Position numbers and translations under genes: made by a program
Part shown: piece by piece, positions 1 to 5,054 of the stretch
How the letters are laid out: the number at the start of each line of letters is the position of its first letter
How positions within the stretch are numbered: the first letter of the stretch is position 1
The notes under the pieces: model-generated
Databases searched by the model: none
Told to the model about the DNA's origin: nothing
The model's input: the letters and a program-made list of their open reading frames with translations, nothing else
Origin: Alphaproteobacteria bacterium
Lineage (GTDB): Bacteria; Pseudomonadota; Alphaproteobacteria; Rs-D84
Length of the DNA: 8,557 bases
Reading direction: 5' to 3'
Assembly (NCBI GenBank): GCA_017642625.1
Contig: JAGCOQ010000009.1
Location: 1 to 8,557 of the forward strand

Positions 1-128
1 TCAGTTGCGTTTTCCGAATACAGAACCCGCCCCGAATCCATATCGGCGACCATTGCCGCGCGGTAATTCGCCGCATTGGCAATTGATGCAATAAACAGCA
101 TCGGCAAAATAAGAAATCTTCCCTTCAT
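1..128 (-). CDS. D-alanyl-D-alanine carboxypeptidase-like protein (peptidase S11), N-terminal fragment
   Basis: Only the first 42 codons are visible; the gene continues beyond base 1. Reading from the ATG at 128-126, the protein begins with MKGRFLILPMLFIASIANA, a typical Sec signal peptide (basic n-region, hydrophobic core, likely cleavage after ANA near residue 19). The mature start, AANYRAAMVADMDSGRVLYS followed by ENAT, matches the opening strand of the PBP5/DacF family (A-x-x-x-x-D-x-x-SG-R-V-L-x-x-x-N-A), which comes just before the SxxK active-site motif. Family members trim the terminal D-Ala of peptidoglycan stem peptides in the periplasm. The catalytic motifs lie outside the window, so activity cannot be judged. 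A beta-lactamase-related S11 protein of another subtype is possible. No Shine-Dalgarno sequence precedes the ATG. Confidence 0.75.
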   Translation of the reverse strand, partial: MKGRFLILPMLFIASIANAANYRAAMVADMDSGRVLYSENAT

Positions 129-138
129 AGCAATTTAA

Positions 139-168
139 AGTGTAGTAAAAAACATTCCCGCGGGTCAA
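139..168 (-). promoter_or_regulatory. Candidate sigma70-type promoter of the carboxypeptidase gene
   Basis: On the minus strand, TTGACC (168-163) is followed after 18 bp by TACACT (144-139). The expected start point is about 132, leaving a leader of only about four bases before the ATG at 128. The spacer contains an 8-bp perfect palindrome, CCCGCGGG (157-164), which could be an operator or chance. The call rests on motif inspection only. Confidence 0.4.
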
Positions 169-176
169 TAGAGAAA

Positions 177-212
177 AACAAAAAAATCACCGGCATTTGC
201 CGGTGTTTTTTT
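177..212 (-). terminator. Intrinsic terminator of the three-lipoprotein operon
   Basis: A perfect 8-bp stem, CACCGGCA (188-195) with TGCCGGTG (198-205) and a TT loop, has T-rich tracts on both sides. On the minus strand the stem is followed by ATTTTTTTGTTTTT, and it lies 22 bases after the stop codon of the last lipoprotein gene. It should therefore end that operon. The plus-strand T run at 206-212 makes it symmetrical, although no plus-strand gene is visible on the left. The stem core matches the terminator at 3650-3667. Confidence 0.85.
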
Positions 213-227
213 ATATTTTTTTTACCC

Positions 228-638
228 CTATTCCACCATATGCGCATCCAAGAATAAAGATTGCGACAGAGCGTTAAAGAAGTTTTGATATGCCGCGGGG
301 CTGCTTATTTCACGCAGGCGTGCCGAAGCATTTGCACGAACCATCATTTGTTTTTTTCCAACCGGACGAACCGAAACAGTCATTTTGGAATCATTTTTGA
401 ATGATGTTCCACTGACCGTTCCCAGTGTTTCATCCGCACGATCAATAATAAAGCCCAAATCTTGCATCGTGGAAATCACACTGCGCAGCACCATTTTTTT
501 ATCCGATGTATCAAACATACGCGATTGATAATTGCGCGTTTCAACCTGAGAGTTCTGGGTCCCCAACACACTTTGACTTGTCGTCATACAACCGGTTAAT
601 AATGTTAACCCAAAAATCGCAATAATTACCTTCTTCAT
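228..638 (-). CDS. Small lipoprotein, shorter paralogue of its upstream neighbour (third gene of operon)
   Basis: This 136-residue protein has a lipoprotein signal: MKK, a hydrophobic stretch, and the lipobox LLTGC with lipidated Cys17. The mature part resembles the product of 651-1166. Both have an F-(D/E)-T-x-D block near residue 42, a QDLGF block near residue 60, a following ETxLG-like block, and a C-terminal FF-x-x-LSQSLFL-x-AH ending. It lacks about 35 central residues found in the neighbour. From memory, this belongs to a family of short lipoproteins found beside a BamE-like lipoprotein in several proteobacteria; its function is unknown to me. Envelope location is inferred from the lipobox. 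A strong ribosome site, GGAG (650-647), follows directly on the stop codon of the preceding gene. The intergenic gap is 12 bases, so co-transcription is likely. It is the last gene before the terminator. Confidence 0.85.
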   Translation of the reverse strand: MKKVIIAIFGLTLLTGCMTTSQSVLGTQNSQVETRNYQSRMFDTSDKKMVLRSVISTMQDLGFIIDRADETLGTVSGTSFKNDSKMTVSVRPVGKKQMMVRANASARLREISSPAAYQNFFNALSQSLFLDAHMVE

Positions 639-650
639 ATCTTAATCTCC

Positions 651-1166
651 CTATATTTCATGCGCAGTCAAAAATAATGATTGGCTTAATTTATCAAAGA
701 ATTCGCGATATGTTTTTTGATCTGTTATCTTTTCGGTGCGTGATTCATGCATATTGTTCCAGATTATACGCGCGAACGAAATGCGGACATTGTATCCTTT
801 GGACTCTTTACTTTTTGTTGATACCAATGTTGTGAAAATCTTTTGTTCGGTATCATAAACGGGCTGAGTATCACTCATTGCCGACAACAATATTATAGCC
901 GCCTTGGCACCGGTGGAACTGGCCTCGCGATTCTTGTACGCAGTAATCAAACCCAGTTTCGTTTCTGTTTCGTCCAGTGTAAATCCCAAATCCTGCAATA
1001 CACCGGCGGATGCCGCAAGAATAGTTTCTTCATCATCCGTTTCAAAACGCATGGTTTCAATTTGGCGGCGATTTAAATAATCGCTGTCTAGCTGATAATA
1101 ATTATCATACGTCACGCAACCGGACAGCCCGATCGCGCATGCACAAATGGCAATGAATTTTTTCAT
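651..1166 (-). CDS. Lipoprotein of the conserved QDLGF / SQSLFL-type family (second gene of operon)
   Basis: This 171-residue protein starts MKKFIAICACAIGLSGC, with lipobox LSGC and lipidated Cys17. Notable blocks are METMRFETDD-like residues around 37-46, LQDLGFTLDETETKLG at 57-72, an alanine-rich segment at 86-98 (perhaps a short hydrophobic hairpin), and the C-terminal FFDKLSQSLFLTAHEI. I recall families with this architecture annotated only as hypothetical lipoproteins in other proteobacteria, so the role is unknown. The gene sits between a BamE-like lipoprotein and its own shorter paralogue with 13- and 12-base gaps, indicating one transcript. The ribosome site is weaker (GGGCGG near 1176-1171). 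The pair probably arose by tandem duplication, followed by loss of the central segment in the downstream copy or its gain in this one. Confidence 0.85.
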   Translation of the reverse strand: MKKFIAICACAIGLSGCVTYDNYYQLDSDYLNRRQIETMRFETDDEETILAASAGVLQDLGFTLDETETKLGLITAYKNREASSTGAKAAIILLSAMSDTQPVYDTEQKIFTTLVSTKSKESKGYNVRISFARIIWNNMHESRTEKITDQKTYREFFDKLSQSLFLTAHEI

Positions 1167-1179
1167 CTACACCGCCCTA

Positions 1180-1557
1180 TTAAAATGTTGATGTGCGATA
1201 TGCAAAATCACGAACGCGATTGTTTTCATCAAACTTTACGATAATGGTAAGTGTGCGTTGGCTGCTGGATGCGCGTGCGCTGCTGGCGCCGGCAATCAAC
1301 AACCAAACACCTGAACTGGATTGTGAAACATTGCTGGATACGCGGTCATAGACCCATGTTTCACGACGTTGATCATCGGTCGTTACCATATTTGGAGACC
1401 CCAGAACTTCAATCACCTGGGCCGATGTCATACCGATTTTAATTTCACGTTGCGCACGTGCCACCGTCATTTGTTCTTCGCGAATTGGGTCGACCGTTGT
1501 GCACGCATTTAACATTGGTAATGTTGCCAAACAAATTGCTAATAATACTTTCTTCAT
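1180..1557 (-). CDS. BamE/SmpA/OmlA-fold lipoprotein (first gene of operon)
   Basis: This 125-residue protein has a lipobox ending in Cys19 (MLNAC). The segment from about residue 39 to 72 (REIKIGMTSAQVIEVLGSP, then TWVYD) is the classic SmpA/OmlA (BamE-like) signature: IGM(T/S)xxxVxxxLGxP followed by a W-x-Y-D strand. A Ser-rich middle (74-100) and a final beta strand pair (TLTIIVKFDENNRVRDFAY) complete the small fold. BamE itself is a non-essential helper of the outer-membrane beta-barrel assembly complex. This protein differs in its Ser-rich loop and operon, so it is better called BamE-like than BamE. A good ribosome site (AAGGAG, 1569-1564) precedes the ATG, and a promoter candidate lies just upstream. 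As first gene of the three-lipoprotein operon it probably works with the other two in the outer membrane; that is inference. Confidence 0.85.
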   Translation of the reverse strand: MKKVLLAICLATLPMLNACTTVDPIREEQMTVARAQREIKIGMTSAQVIEVLGSPNMVTTDDQRRETWVYDRVSSNVSQSSSGVWLLIAGASSARASSSQRTLTIIVKFDENNRVRDFAYRTSTF

Positions 1558-1580
1558 ACAAATCTCCTTTTATGATTGTG

Positions 1581-1608
1581 ATTATATAATTGCACTCCAA
1601 GAAAGCAA
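1581..1608 (-). promoter_or_regulatory. Candidate promoter of the three-lipoprotein operon
   Basis: On the minus strand a perfect -10 box, TATAAT (1586-1581), lies 16 bp downstream of TTGCTT (1608-1603), a weak -35 with TTG conserved. It falls in the 61-base gap between the pyk stop and the lipoprotein start. There is no hairpin terminator in this gap, so read-through from pyk may add to expression. Confidence 0.5.
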
Positions 1609-1618
1609 ACACTATTTT

Positions 1619-2989
1619 TTAATCCAATGTTCTTAAACTGATTTTATCGTCATCAACAATCACCAGTTTACCGGTGTGAATACCGAATCGGCGGGCGGTG
1701 TTGAACCCGTCGCGCATGCCAAATAATTGCTCATCATAAATTGGTGACACGCCACGCAATAAACATAACTGGTTCGCAATAATTGAATCATTACAGACCG
1801 CAATAATTGGAATATCGGGCTTTCGACAAGAAATTTCGGCCACCGCATCTGCATCACGCGCAAAAACAACAATCGCAACCGCATGGTTCAAATATGCCAT
1901 GGACGACACCGAACGCGACCAATCGTTTTCTGGCACATTATCAACGCGTGACCAATCGTATGGATTTGCGACCGTATCTTTATCCGAATAAGACAAAATC
2001 CGCGCCATTTTTTCAACGGTATTTACCGGATTTATGCCGACAGTGGTTTCTTCGCTGGTCATTGCGGAATCCGCACGCAGATACGCCGTATTTGCGACAT
2101 CTGAAATCTCGGCGCGGGTTGGAAATTCACTGTCCACCATGGACGCCAACATTTGTGTCGCAATAATTACCGGCCGATTCATCATACGGCAAGTACGAAT
2201 AATATGGCGCGTTATTGCGGGGACTTCTTCGTATGGAACCTCGACTGCTAAATCACCACGCGCAATCATAATGCCGTCCGCAGCGGATGCGATTTCATCA
2301 ATCCGTTCAACCGCGTTTGGTCGTTCAATTTTCGCAATTATCTTTATCGGATACGCACTGCGTCGCGCGATAAAATCGCGAACATAGGCAATATCGGCAC
2401 CCCGCTGCACAAAAGACACCGCAACATAGTCGGGACGCTTGGTAATTGCGTATTCCAAATCGTGTCTATCCTTCGCCGTTAATGGTGATGTTGCAACCTC
2501 GGTATCTGGCAAATTAAATCCGCGGCGCGACCAGATTTCAGTTCCACGAACAACGGTCGCAACAACCTTGTGTTTGGTCACCGATTCCACACGCATTTCA
2601 ATATTACCGTCATTCAGTAAAATACGGTCATCAACCTTTAACGATTGCAACACATCCACATCTGGCAAGTTTACACGTTTTGAATTGCCCGGTGTTGGGT
2701 CATCATCAAATGTGAACTTTCCCCCAACTTTTAATGGATAATGTTCTTCGGTTTCAAAATCCCCAATGCGGTGTTTGGGCCCCTGCAGGTCAACGATAAC
2801 CCCAACAGGCTTACCCAACTCGGCGGCAACATCACGAATTAAATCAATCTTGCGCCCTTGGACTGCGCCGGTATCATGGCTAAAATTAATACGAAACAAA
2901 TCGGCACCCGCCACCACCATATCGTGTATGACTTTGCGCGTATCGCTTTTGGGTCCAATGGATGCAACGATTTTCGTAAAATTATACAT
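1619..2989 (-). CDS. pyk: Pyruvate kinase
   Basis: This 456-residue protein catalyses the last step of glycolysis, phosphoenolpyruvate plus ADP to pyruvate plus ATP, in the cytoplasm. Visible landmarks in order: KIVASIGPKS (6-15), substrate and metal residues in FRINFSHD (32-39), VDLQGPKHR (66-74), the inserted B domain (about 75-170), catalytic Lys220 in IIAKIERPNA, the metal/PEP segment MIARGDLAVE (241-250), Thr278 in IIATQMLASM, and PTRAEISDVAN (290-300). The C-terminal domain (about 345-456) is present but short. The DPTPG block (97-101) is typical of alphaproteobacterial enzymes. The usual MLSxE motif reads MTSEE here (310-314), keeping the glutamate. The ribosome site is a purine run (GGGGGGAGG, 2999-2991) unusually close to the ATG. 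It is divergent from gapR, and the lipoprotein operon follows on the same strand. Confidence 0.97.
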   Translation of the reverse strand: MYNFTKIVASIGPKSDTRKVIHDMVVAGADLFRINFSHDTGAVQGRKIDLIRDVAAELGKPVGVIVDLQGPKHRIGDFETEEHYPLKVGGKFTFDDDPTPGNSKRVNLPDVDVLQSLKVDDRILLNDGNIEMRVESVTKHKVVATVVRGTEIWSRRGFNLPDTEVATSPLTAKDRHDLEYAITKRPDYVAVSFVQRGADIAYVRDFIARRSAYPIKIIAKIERPNAVERIDEIASAADGIMIARGDLAVEVPYEEVPAITRHIIRTCRMMNRPVIIATQMLASMVDSEFPTRAEISDVANTAYLRADSAMTSEETTVGINPVNTVEKMARILSYSDKDTVANPYDWSRVDNVPENDWSRSVSSMAYLNHAVAIVVFARDADAVAEISCRKPDIPIIAVCNDSIIANQLCLLRGVSPIYDEQLFGMRDGFNTARRFGIHTGKLVIVDDDKISLRTLD

Positions 2990-3020
2990 GCCTCCCCCCA
3001 GCCATGTAATTTTGTTTGTC

Positions 3021-3048
3021 TTGATTTTTATAATTTATGGTATATCAT
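3021..3048 (+). promoter_or_regulatory. Candidate gapR promoter in the pyk-gapR divergent intergenic region
   Basis: TTGATT (3021-3026) and TATCAT (3043-3048), separated by 16 bp, form a reasonable sigma70-type promoter with a leader of about 25 bases and a good ribosome site (AAGGGGA, 3066-3072). A perfect TATAAT also occurs at 3029-3034 without a good -35. On the minus strand TATAAA (3032-3027) could be the pyk -10, with a poor -35. The 90-base gap 2990-3079 must hold both promoters, which probably overlap. Confidence 0.4.
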
Positions 3049-3079
3049 AATTGCCATTGCATAACAAGGGGAAAAATAC

Positions 3080-3328
3080 ATGAAAAACGCAAACCATGGC
3101 GCAATTGACAATGCTCAATTGCTTAGCATTATCGAAAGAATTGAAAAGTTAAACGAAGAAACCGCTGCTATCGCCGCTGATATCAAAGAAGTGTATTCAG
3201 AGGCTAAATCGGCTGGATTCGATCCAAAATATATTCGCCAAATGATACGTTTGCGTAAAATGGATCCAGATGAATTGGACGAAGCAGACGAATTGACACA
3301 AATGTATCGTTCTGCATTGGGGCTGTAA
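3080..3328 (+). CDS. gapR: GapR family nucleoid-associated protein (DUF2312)
   Basis: This 82-residue protein consists of a long N-terminal helix (about 11-44, with heptad-like QLLSIIERIEKLNEE) and then DIKEVYSEAKSAGFDPK and IRQMIRLRKMD (52-62), ending in a short helix MYRSALGL. This is the DUF2312/GapR pattern. Caulobacter GapR is a dimer or tetramer that encircles overtwisted AT-rich DNA ahead of moving polymerases and replication forks and stimulates type II topoisomerases. The basic residues of RLRK fit the DNA-facing surface. Length is close to the usual 80-90 residues. Its stop codon overlaps the start of the next gene (TAATG at 3326-3330), implying translational coupling. It is divergent from pyk. 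Identification is strong; function in this organism is inferred from the family. Confidence 0.93.
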   Translation: MKNANHGAIDNAQLLSIIERIEKLNEETAAIAADIKEVYSEAKSAGFDPKYIRQMIRLRKMDPDELDEADELTQMYRSALGL

Positions 3329-3642
3329 TGAAAAGATTTACAAAAACAGTTGAAGATTTTACCTGCGCCCACTGTGGCGCACATGTTTCGGGCAATGGAT
3401 ATACAAACCATTGCCCGCATTGTTTATATTCGCGTCATGTTGATAATAATCCGGGCGACCGCGAATCAAAATGCGGTGGCATGATGAAACCCATATCGGT
3501 TGAAAAATCGGGCGACGATTTTATTATCACACATAAATGCGAAAAATGTGGCAAAACAATCCGGCAACATGTCGCCGAAAATGACGATATGGATACAATA
3601 ATTTCCCTTTCCACCAACGATTCGTTTGTGTTTGGAAAATAA
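3328..3642 (+). CDS. RNHCP domain zinc-ribbon protein
   Basis: This 104-residue cytoplasmic protein has paired cysteines at 13/16, 29/32 and 71/74 plus Cys49. It also carries the family signature TNHCPHCLYSRHVD (26-39), a close variant of the RNHCP motif, followed by PGDRESKCGGMMKP. Spacing suggests at least one full zinc ribbon (C13/C16 with C29/C32) and a second metal site using C49 and C71/C74. The biochemical role of RNHCP proteins is not known to me; nucleic acid binding is a common guess for such ribbons but is not shown. The start overlaps the gapR stop codon, and a weak GGGG ribosome site lies inside the end of gapR, so the two are made together. A bidirectional terminator follows immediately. 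Confidence 0.88.
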   Translation: MKRFTKTVEDFTCAHCGAHVSGNGYTNHCPHCLYSRHVDNNPGDRESKCGGMMKPISVEKSGDDFIITHKCEKCGKTIRQHVAENDDMDTIISLSTNDSFVFGK

Positions 3643-3643
3643 C

Positions 3644-3673
3644 AAAAAACACCGGCAAACGCCGGTGTTTTTT
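3644..3673. terminator. Bidirectional intrinsic terminator between convergent genes
   Basis: AAAAAACACCGGC (3644-3656) pairs perfectly with GCCGGTGTTTTTT (3661-3673) around an AAAC loop. The GC-rich 7-bp core is followed by T runs on both strands. It ends the gapR-RNHCP transcript 2 bases after its stop, and it overlaps the stop codon (3674-3672) of the convergent lipoprotein gene. The core matches the hairpin at 188-205. Confidence 0.92.
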
Positions 3674-4448
3674 ACTGAATTCCCATTTCTTTAAACTTTT
3701 TTATGGTTTCTGCATCTATGCATCGTTTATATTTGCGTAGTCTACTTGTATGCCCAAGACCGTTGATATACTTTCTGTCAACCCCAGTATCTTCAAACCA
3801 TCCACCGAGCCACGCTTCGTTATCCACAAAATGACTATCGATTTTGTTTTGAATTACAAAAAATGACCACGGGAGATTATTATTATCAGCATAATAACGA
3901 TAACCGTATTTTACAATAACTGTTAAACCTTCTTTTTGTTGTTGAAAGGTTTCATATGCTTCACTAGGAAGATAAATTGATTTTTTATAATTACAGCCAG
4001 TGTATTTTTCCCACTGTTTGATTTTCTTGGCTTCTTCAGCCTTTTTCTTTTTCTCTTCTTCTTTACGCTGTTTTTCAAGTTTTTCGGCTTCTTGGTCCAG
4101 TTTTTTTATGTATGGTTGTATTGTTCCAGATGGACACGAATAAACCTTTTGTTTTTTCAAATTAATTTTTTTGTTGTCATAAACAAAATATTCATCGGAC
4201 TCTCTATCATATTCTTCAAGGGAGCATACGTTTTTATTTCCACTATTAGTCAAAAAAACCAGGAAGTTATCATTTAACTTATAGCTCGTTGTTTCGTGGA
4301 GCAAATCCATATCCTCATTTGCCATACAGAGATAATCCGCATCCCATGGGTTTTTATCGGTTTGACGAAGTGTATAACATGTATATGGTTTCGTGGTATA
4401 CGTACAAGCCGAAAGCATTATAAAATAAAAATATATTATTTTTTTCAT
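3672..4448 (-). CDS. Lipoprotein of unknown function with charged coiled-coil segment
   Basis: I do not recognise this 258-residue protein. It begins MKKIIYFYFIMLSAC, with lipobox LSAC and Cys15 as the likely lipidated residue. The mature part has six further cysteines (24, 41, 75, 105, 152, 243), which could form disulfides in the periplasm. A Lys/Glu-rich segment at about 112-147 (EAEKLEKQRKEEEKKKKAEE) is a probable coiled coil or rigid helix linking an N-terminal Cys-containing region to a C-terminal part rich in Trp and Tyr (YGYRYYADNN, then EAWLGGWFED). Base composition is visibly lower in GC than the flanking genes. It lies 19 bases downstream of a membrane-protein gene on the same strand, with its own ribosome site (AGGAA, 4460-4456). 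Function is unknown; a lineage-restricted envelope protein is likely. Confidence 0.8.
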   Translation of the reverse strand: MKKIIYFYFIMLSACTYTTKPYTCYTLRQTDKNPWDADYLCMANEDMDLLHETTSYKLNDNFLVFLTNSGNKNVCSLEEYDRESDEYFVYDNKKINLKKQKVYSCPSGTIQPYIKKLDQEAEKLEKQRKEEEKKKKAEEAKKIKQWEKYTGCNYKKSIYLPSEAYETFQQQKEGLTVIVKYGYRYYADNNNLPWSFFVIQNKIDSHFVDNEAWLGGWFEDTGVDRKYINGLGHTSRLRKYKRCIDAETIKKFKEMGIQ

Positions 4449-4467
4449 CTCTTATTCCTCGTATTGT

Positions 4468-4917
4468 TTATCTCTTTTTCCAAACCATTAGTAATAAATA
4501 TATTAACGGGACAGCAATACATAATAAAATATATTGCGTCATTGTTGGGGTGGTATAACATTTTGGAAAATCACCAAAAGGAATCAAGCAGGAATCAACA
4601 TGATAAATTGATAAGATAACAACTAATTCGTAGACTACCCAAAAAGATAAAAAATGTTTAATAGAACGAATAGAAACAAGGGCTAACCATAAAAAAAGCG
4701 GTATGATTATGCATAGTATAAGCGTTTGTAAAAAAGATGCCCGAACACCAATACAAAAACGGTTTTCCCAATAAAAAGGATTTCCAATATGTTTAATTAA
4801 TGCAAAATACCCCGCAGAAAATGGAAGTTGGCATGTGTTAAGGTTAATAAGGCTTTTTATAACAATATATTCATAAACACCTGTTAAAAGAACGCCACAT
4901 TTTATTATATTTTTCAT
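4468..4917 (-). CDS. Small multi-pass membrane protein of unknown function
   Basis: I do not recognise this 149-residue protein. Hydrophobic stretches at about 62-83 (LQTLILCIIIPLFLWLAL), 88-105 and 128-145 look like three transmembrane helices, and a weaker N-terminal one (about 8-22) may act as a signal anchor. The loop between the second and third strong helices holds two cysteines (110, 120) and the segment IPFGDFPKCY. The C-terminus is basic (WKKR), suggesting it faces the cytoplasm. The start is supported by a strong ribosome site (AGGGGAAG, 4931-4924) and an extended -10 promoter. The gene is markedly AT-rich (about 25-30% GC in the two 60-base lines I counted, against about 50% in one counted line of pyk). 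It probably forms an operon with the downstream lipoprotein. Confidence 0.75.
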   Translation of the reverse strand: MKNIIKCGVLLTGVYEYIVIKSLINLNTCQLPFSAGYFALIKHIGNPFYWENRFCIGVRASFLQTLILCIIIPLFLWLALVSIRSIKHFLSFWVVYELVVILSIYHVDSCLIPFGDFPKCYTTPTMTQYILLCIAVPLIYLLLMVWKKR

Positions 4918-4944
4918 GTTTATCTTCCCCTTTTATCGCCTGTA

Positions 4945-4953
4945 ATTATACCA
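4945..4953 (-). promoter_or_regulatory. Extended -10 promoter of the membrane protein-lipoprotein pair
   Basis: The minus strand reads TGGTATAAT (4953-4945), a perfect extended -10 element. The start point would be about 4938, giving a leader of some 20 bases with a good ribosome site. There is no clear -35 box at 17 bp (TTCTAT), as is common for extended -10 promoters. An A/T tract (4954-4968) just upstream could act as an UP-like element. Confidence 0.55.
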
Positions 4954-4977
4954 CAAAAAAACAAAAAATAGAAACTG

Positions 4978-5051
4978 TTGTCATTTTACCATTTCGGCAT
5001 GCTGCTCTGTCCTGCCTGCGCAGGAATGACAAAAATGTGTCGAAATGACAA
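4978..5051. repeat. Small palindromic intergenic repeat element
   Basis: The outer arms TTGTCATTT (4978-4986) and AAATGACAA (5043-5051) are perfect 9-bp inverted repeats. At the centre is a second palindrome, 5008-5031: TGTC and GACA ends around the perfect self-complementary CCTGCGCAGG (5015-5024), with two mismatched pairs. The CCTGCGCAGGAATGAC core resembles the widely scattered short palindromic repeats often seen between bacterial genes. It lies between the pyrG stop and the promoter of the next gene. It has no T run on the pyrG side, so it is not a standard terminator, though its RNA hairpin could protect the pyrG mRNA 3' end. No second copy exists in this window. Confidence 0.6.
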
Positions 5052-5054
5052 TTT

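Noticed and set aside
1807..3064. Several plus-strand open frames opposite pyk (1807-2166, 2034-2387, 2439-2741, 2766-3050)
   Set aside because: They are antisense to a complete pyruvate kinase, overlap each other in different frames, and show no family features or ribosome sites.
3115..3420. Minus-strand open frame opposite gapR and the start of the RNHCP gene
   Set aside because: Both plus-strand genes are recognised families with coupled translation, so the antisense frame is a by-product.
4092..4619. Plus-strand open frames opposite the AT-rich lipoprotein and membrane-protein genes
   Set aside because: The minus-strand genes have a lipobox, transmembrane pattern, ribosome sites and a promoter; the plus-strand frames have none of these.
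5008..5031. Palindrome considered as an intrinsic terminator for pyrG
   Set aside because: On the minus strand the hairpin is not followed by a T run, so it does not meet the usual pattern; it was kept as a repeat or hairpin instead.
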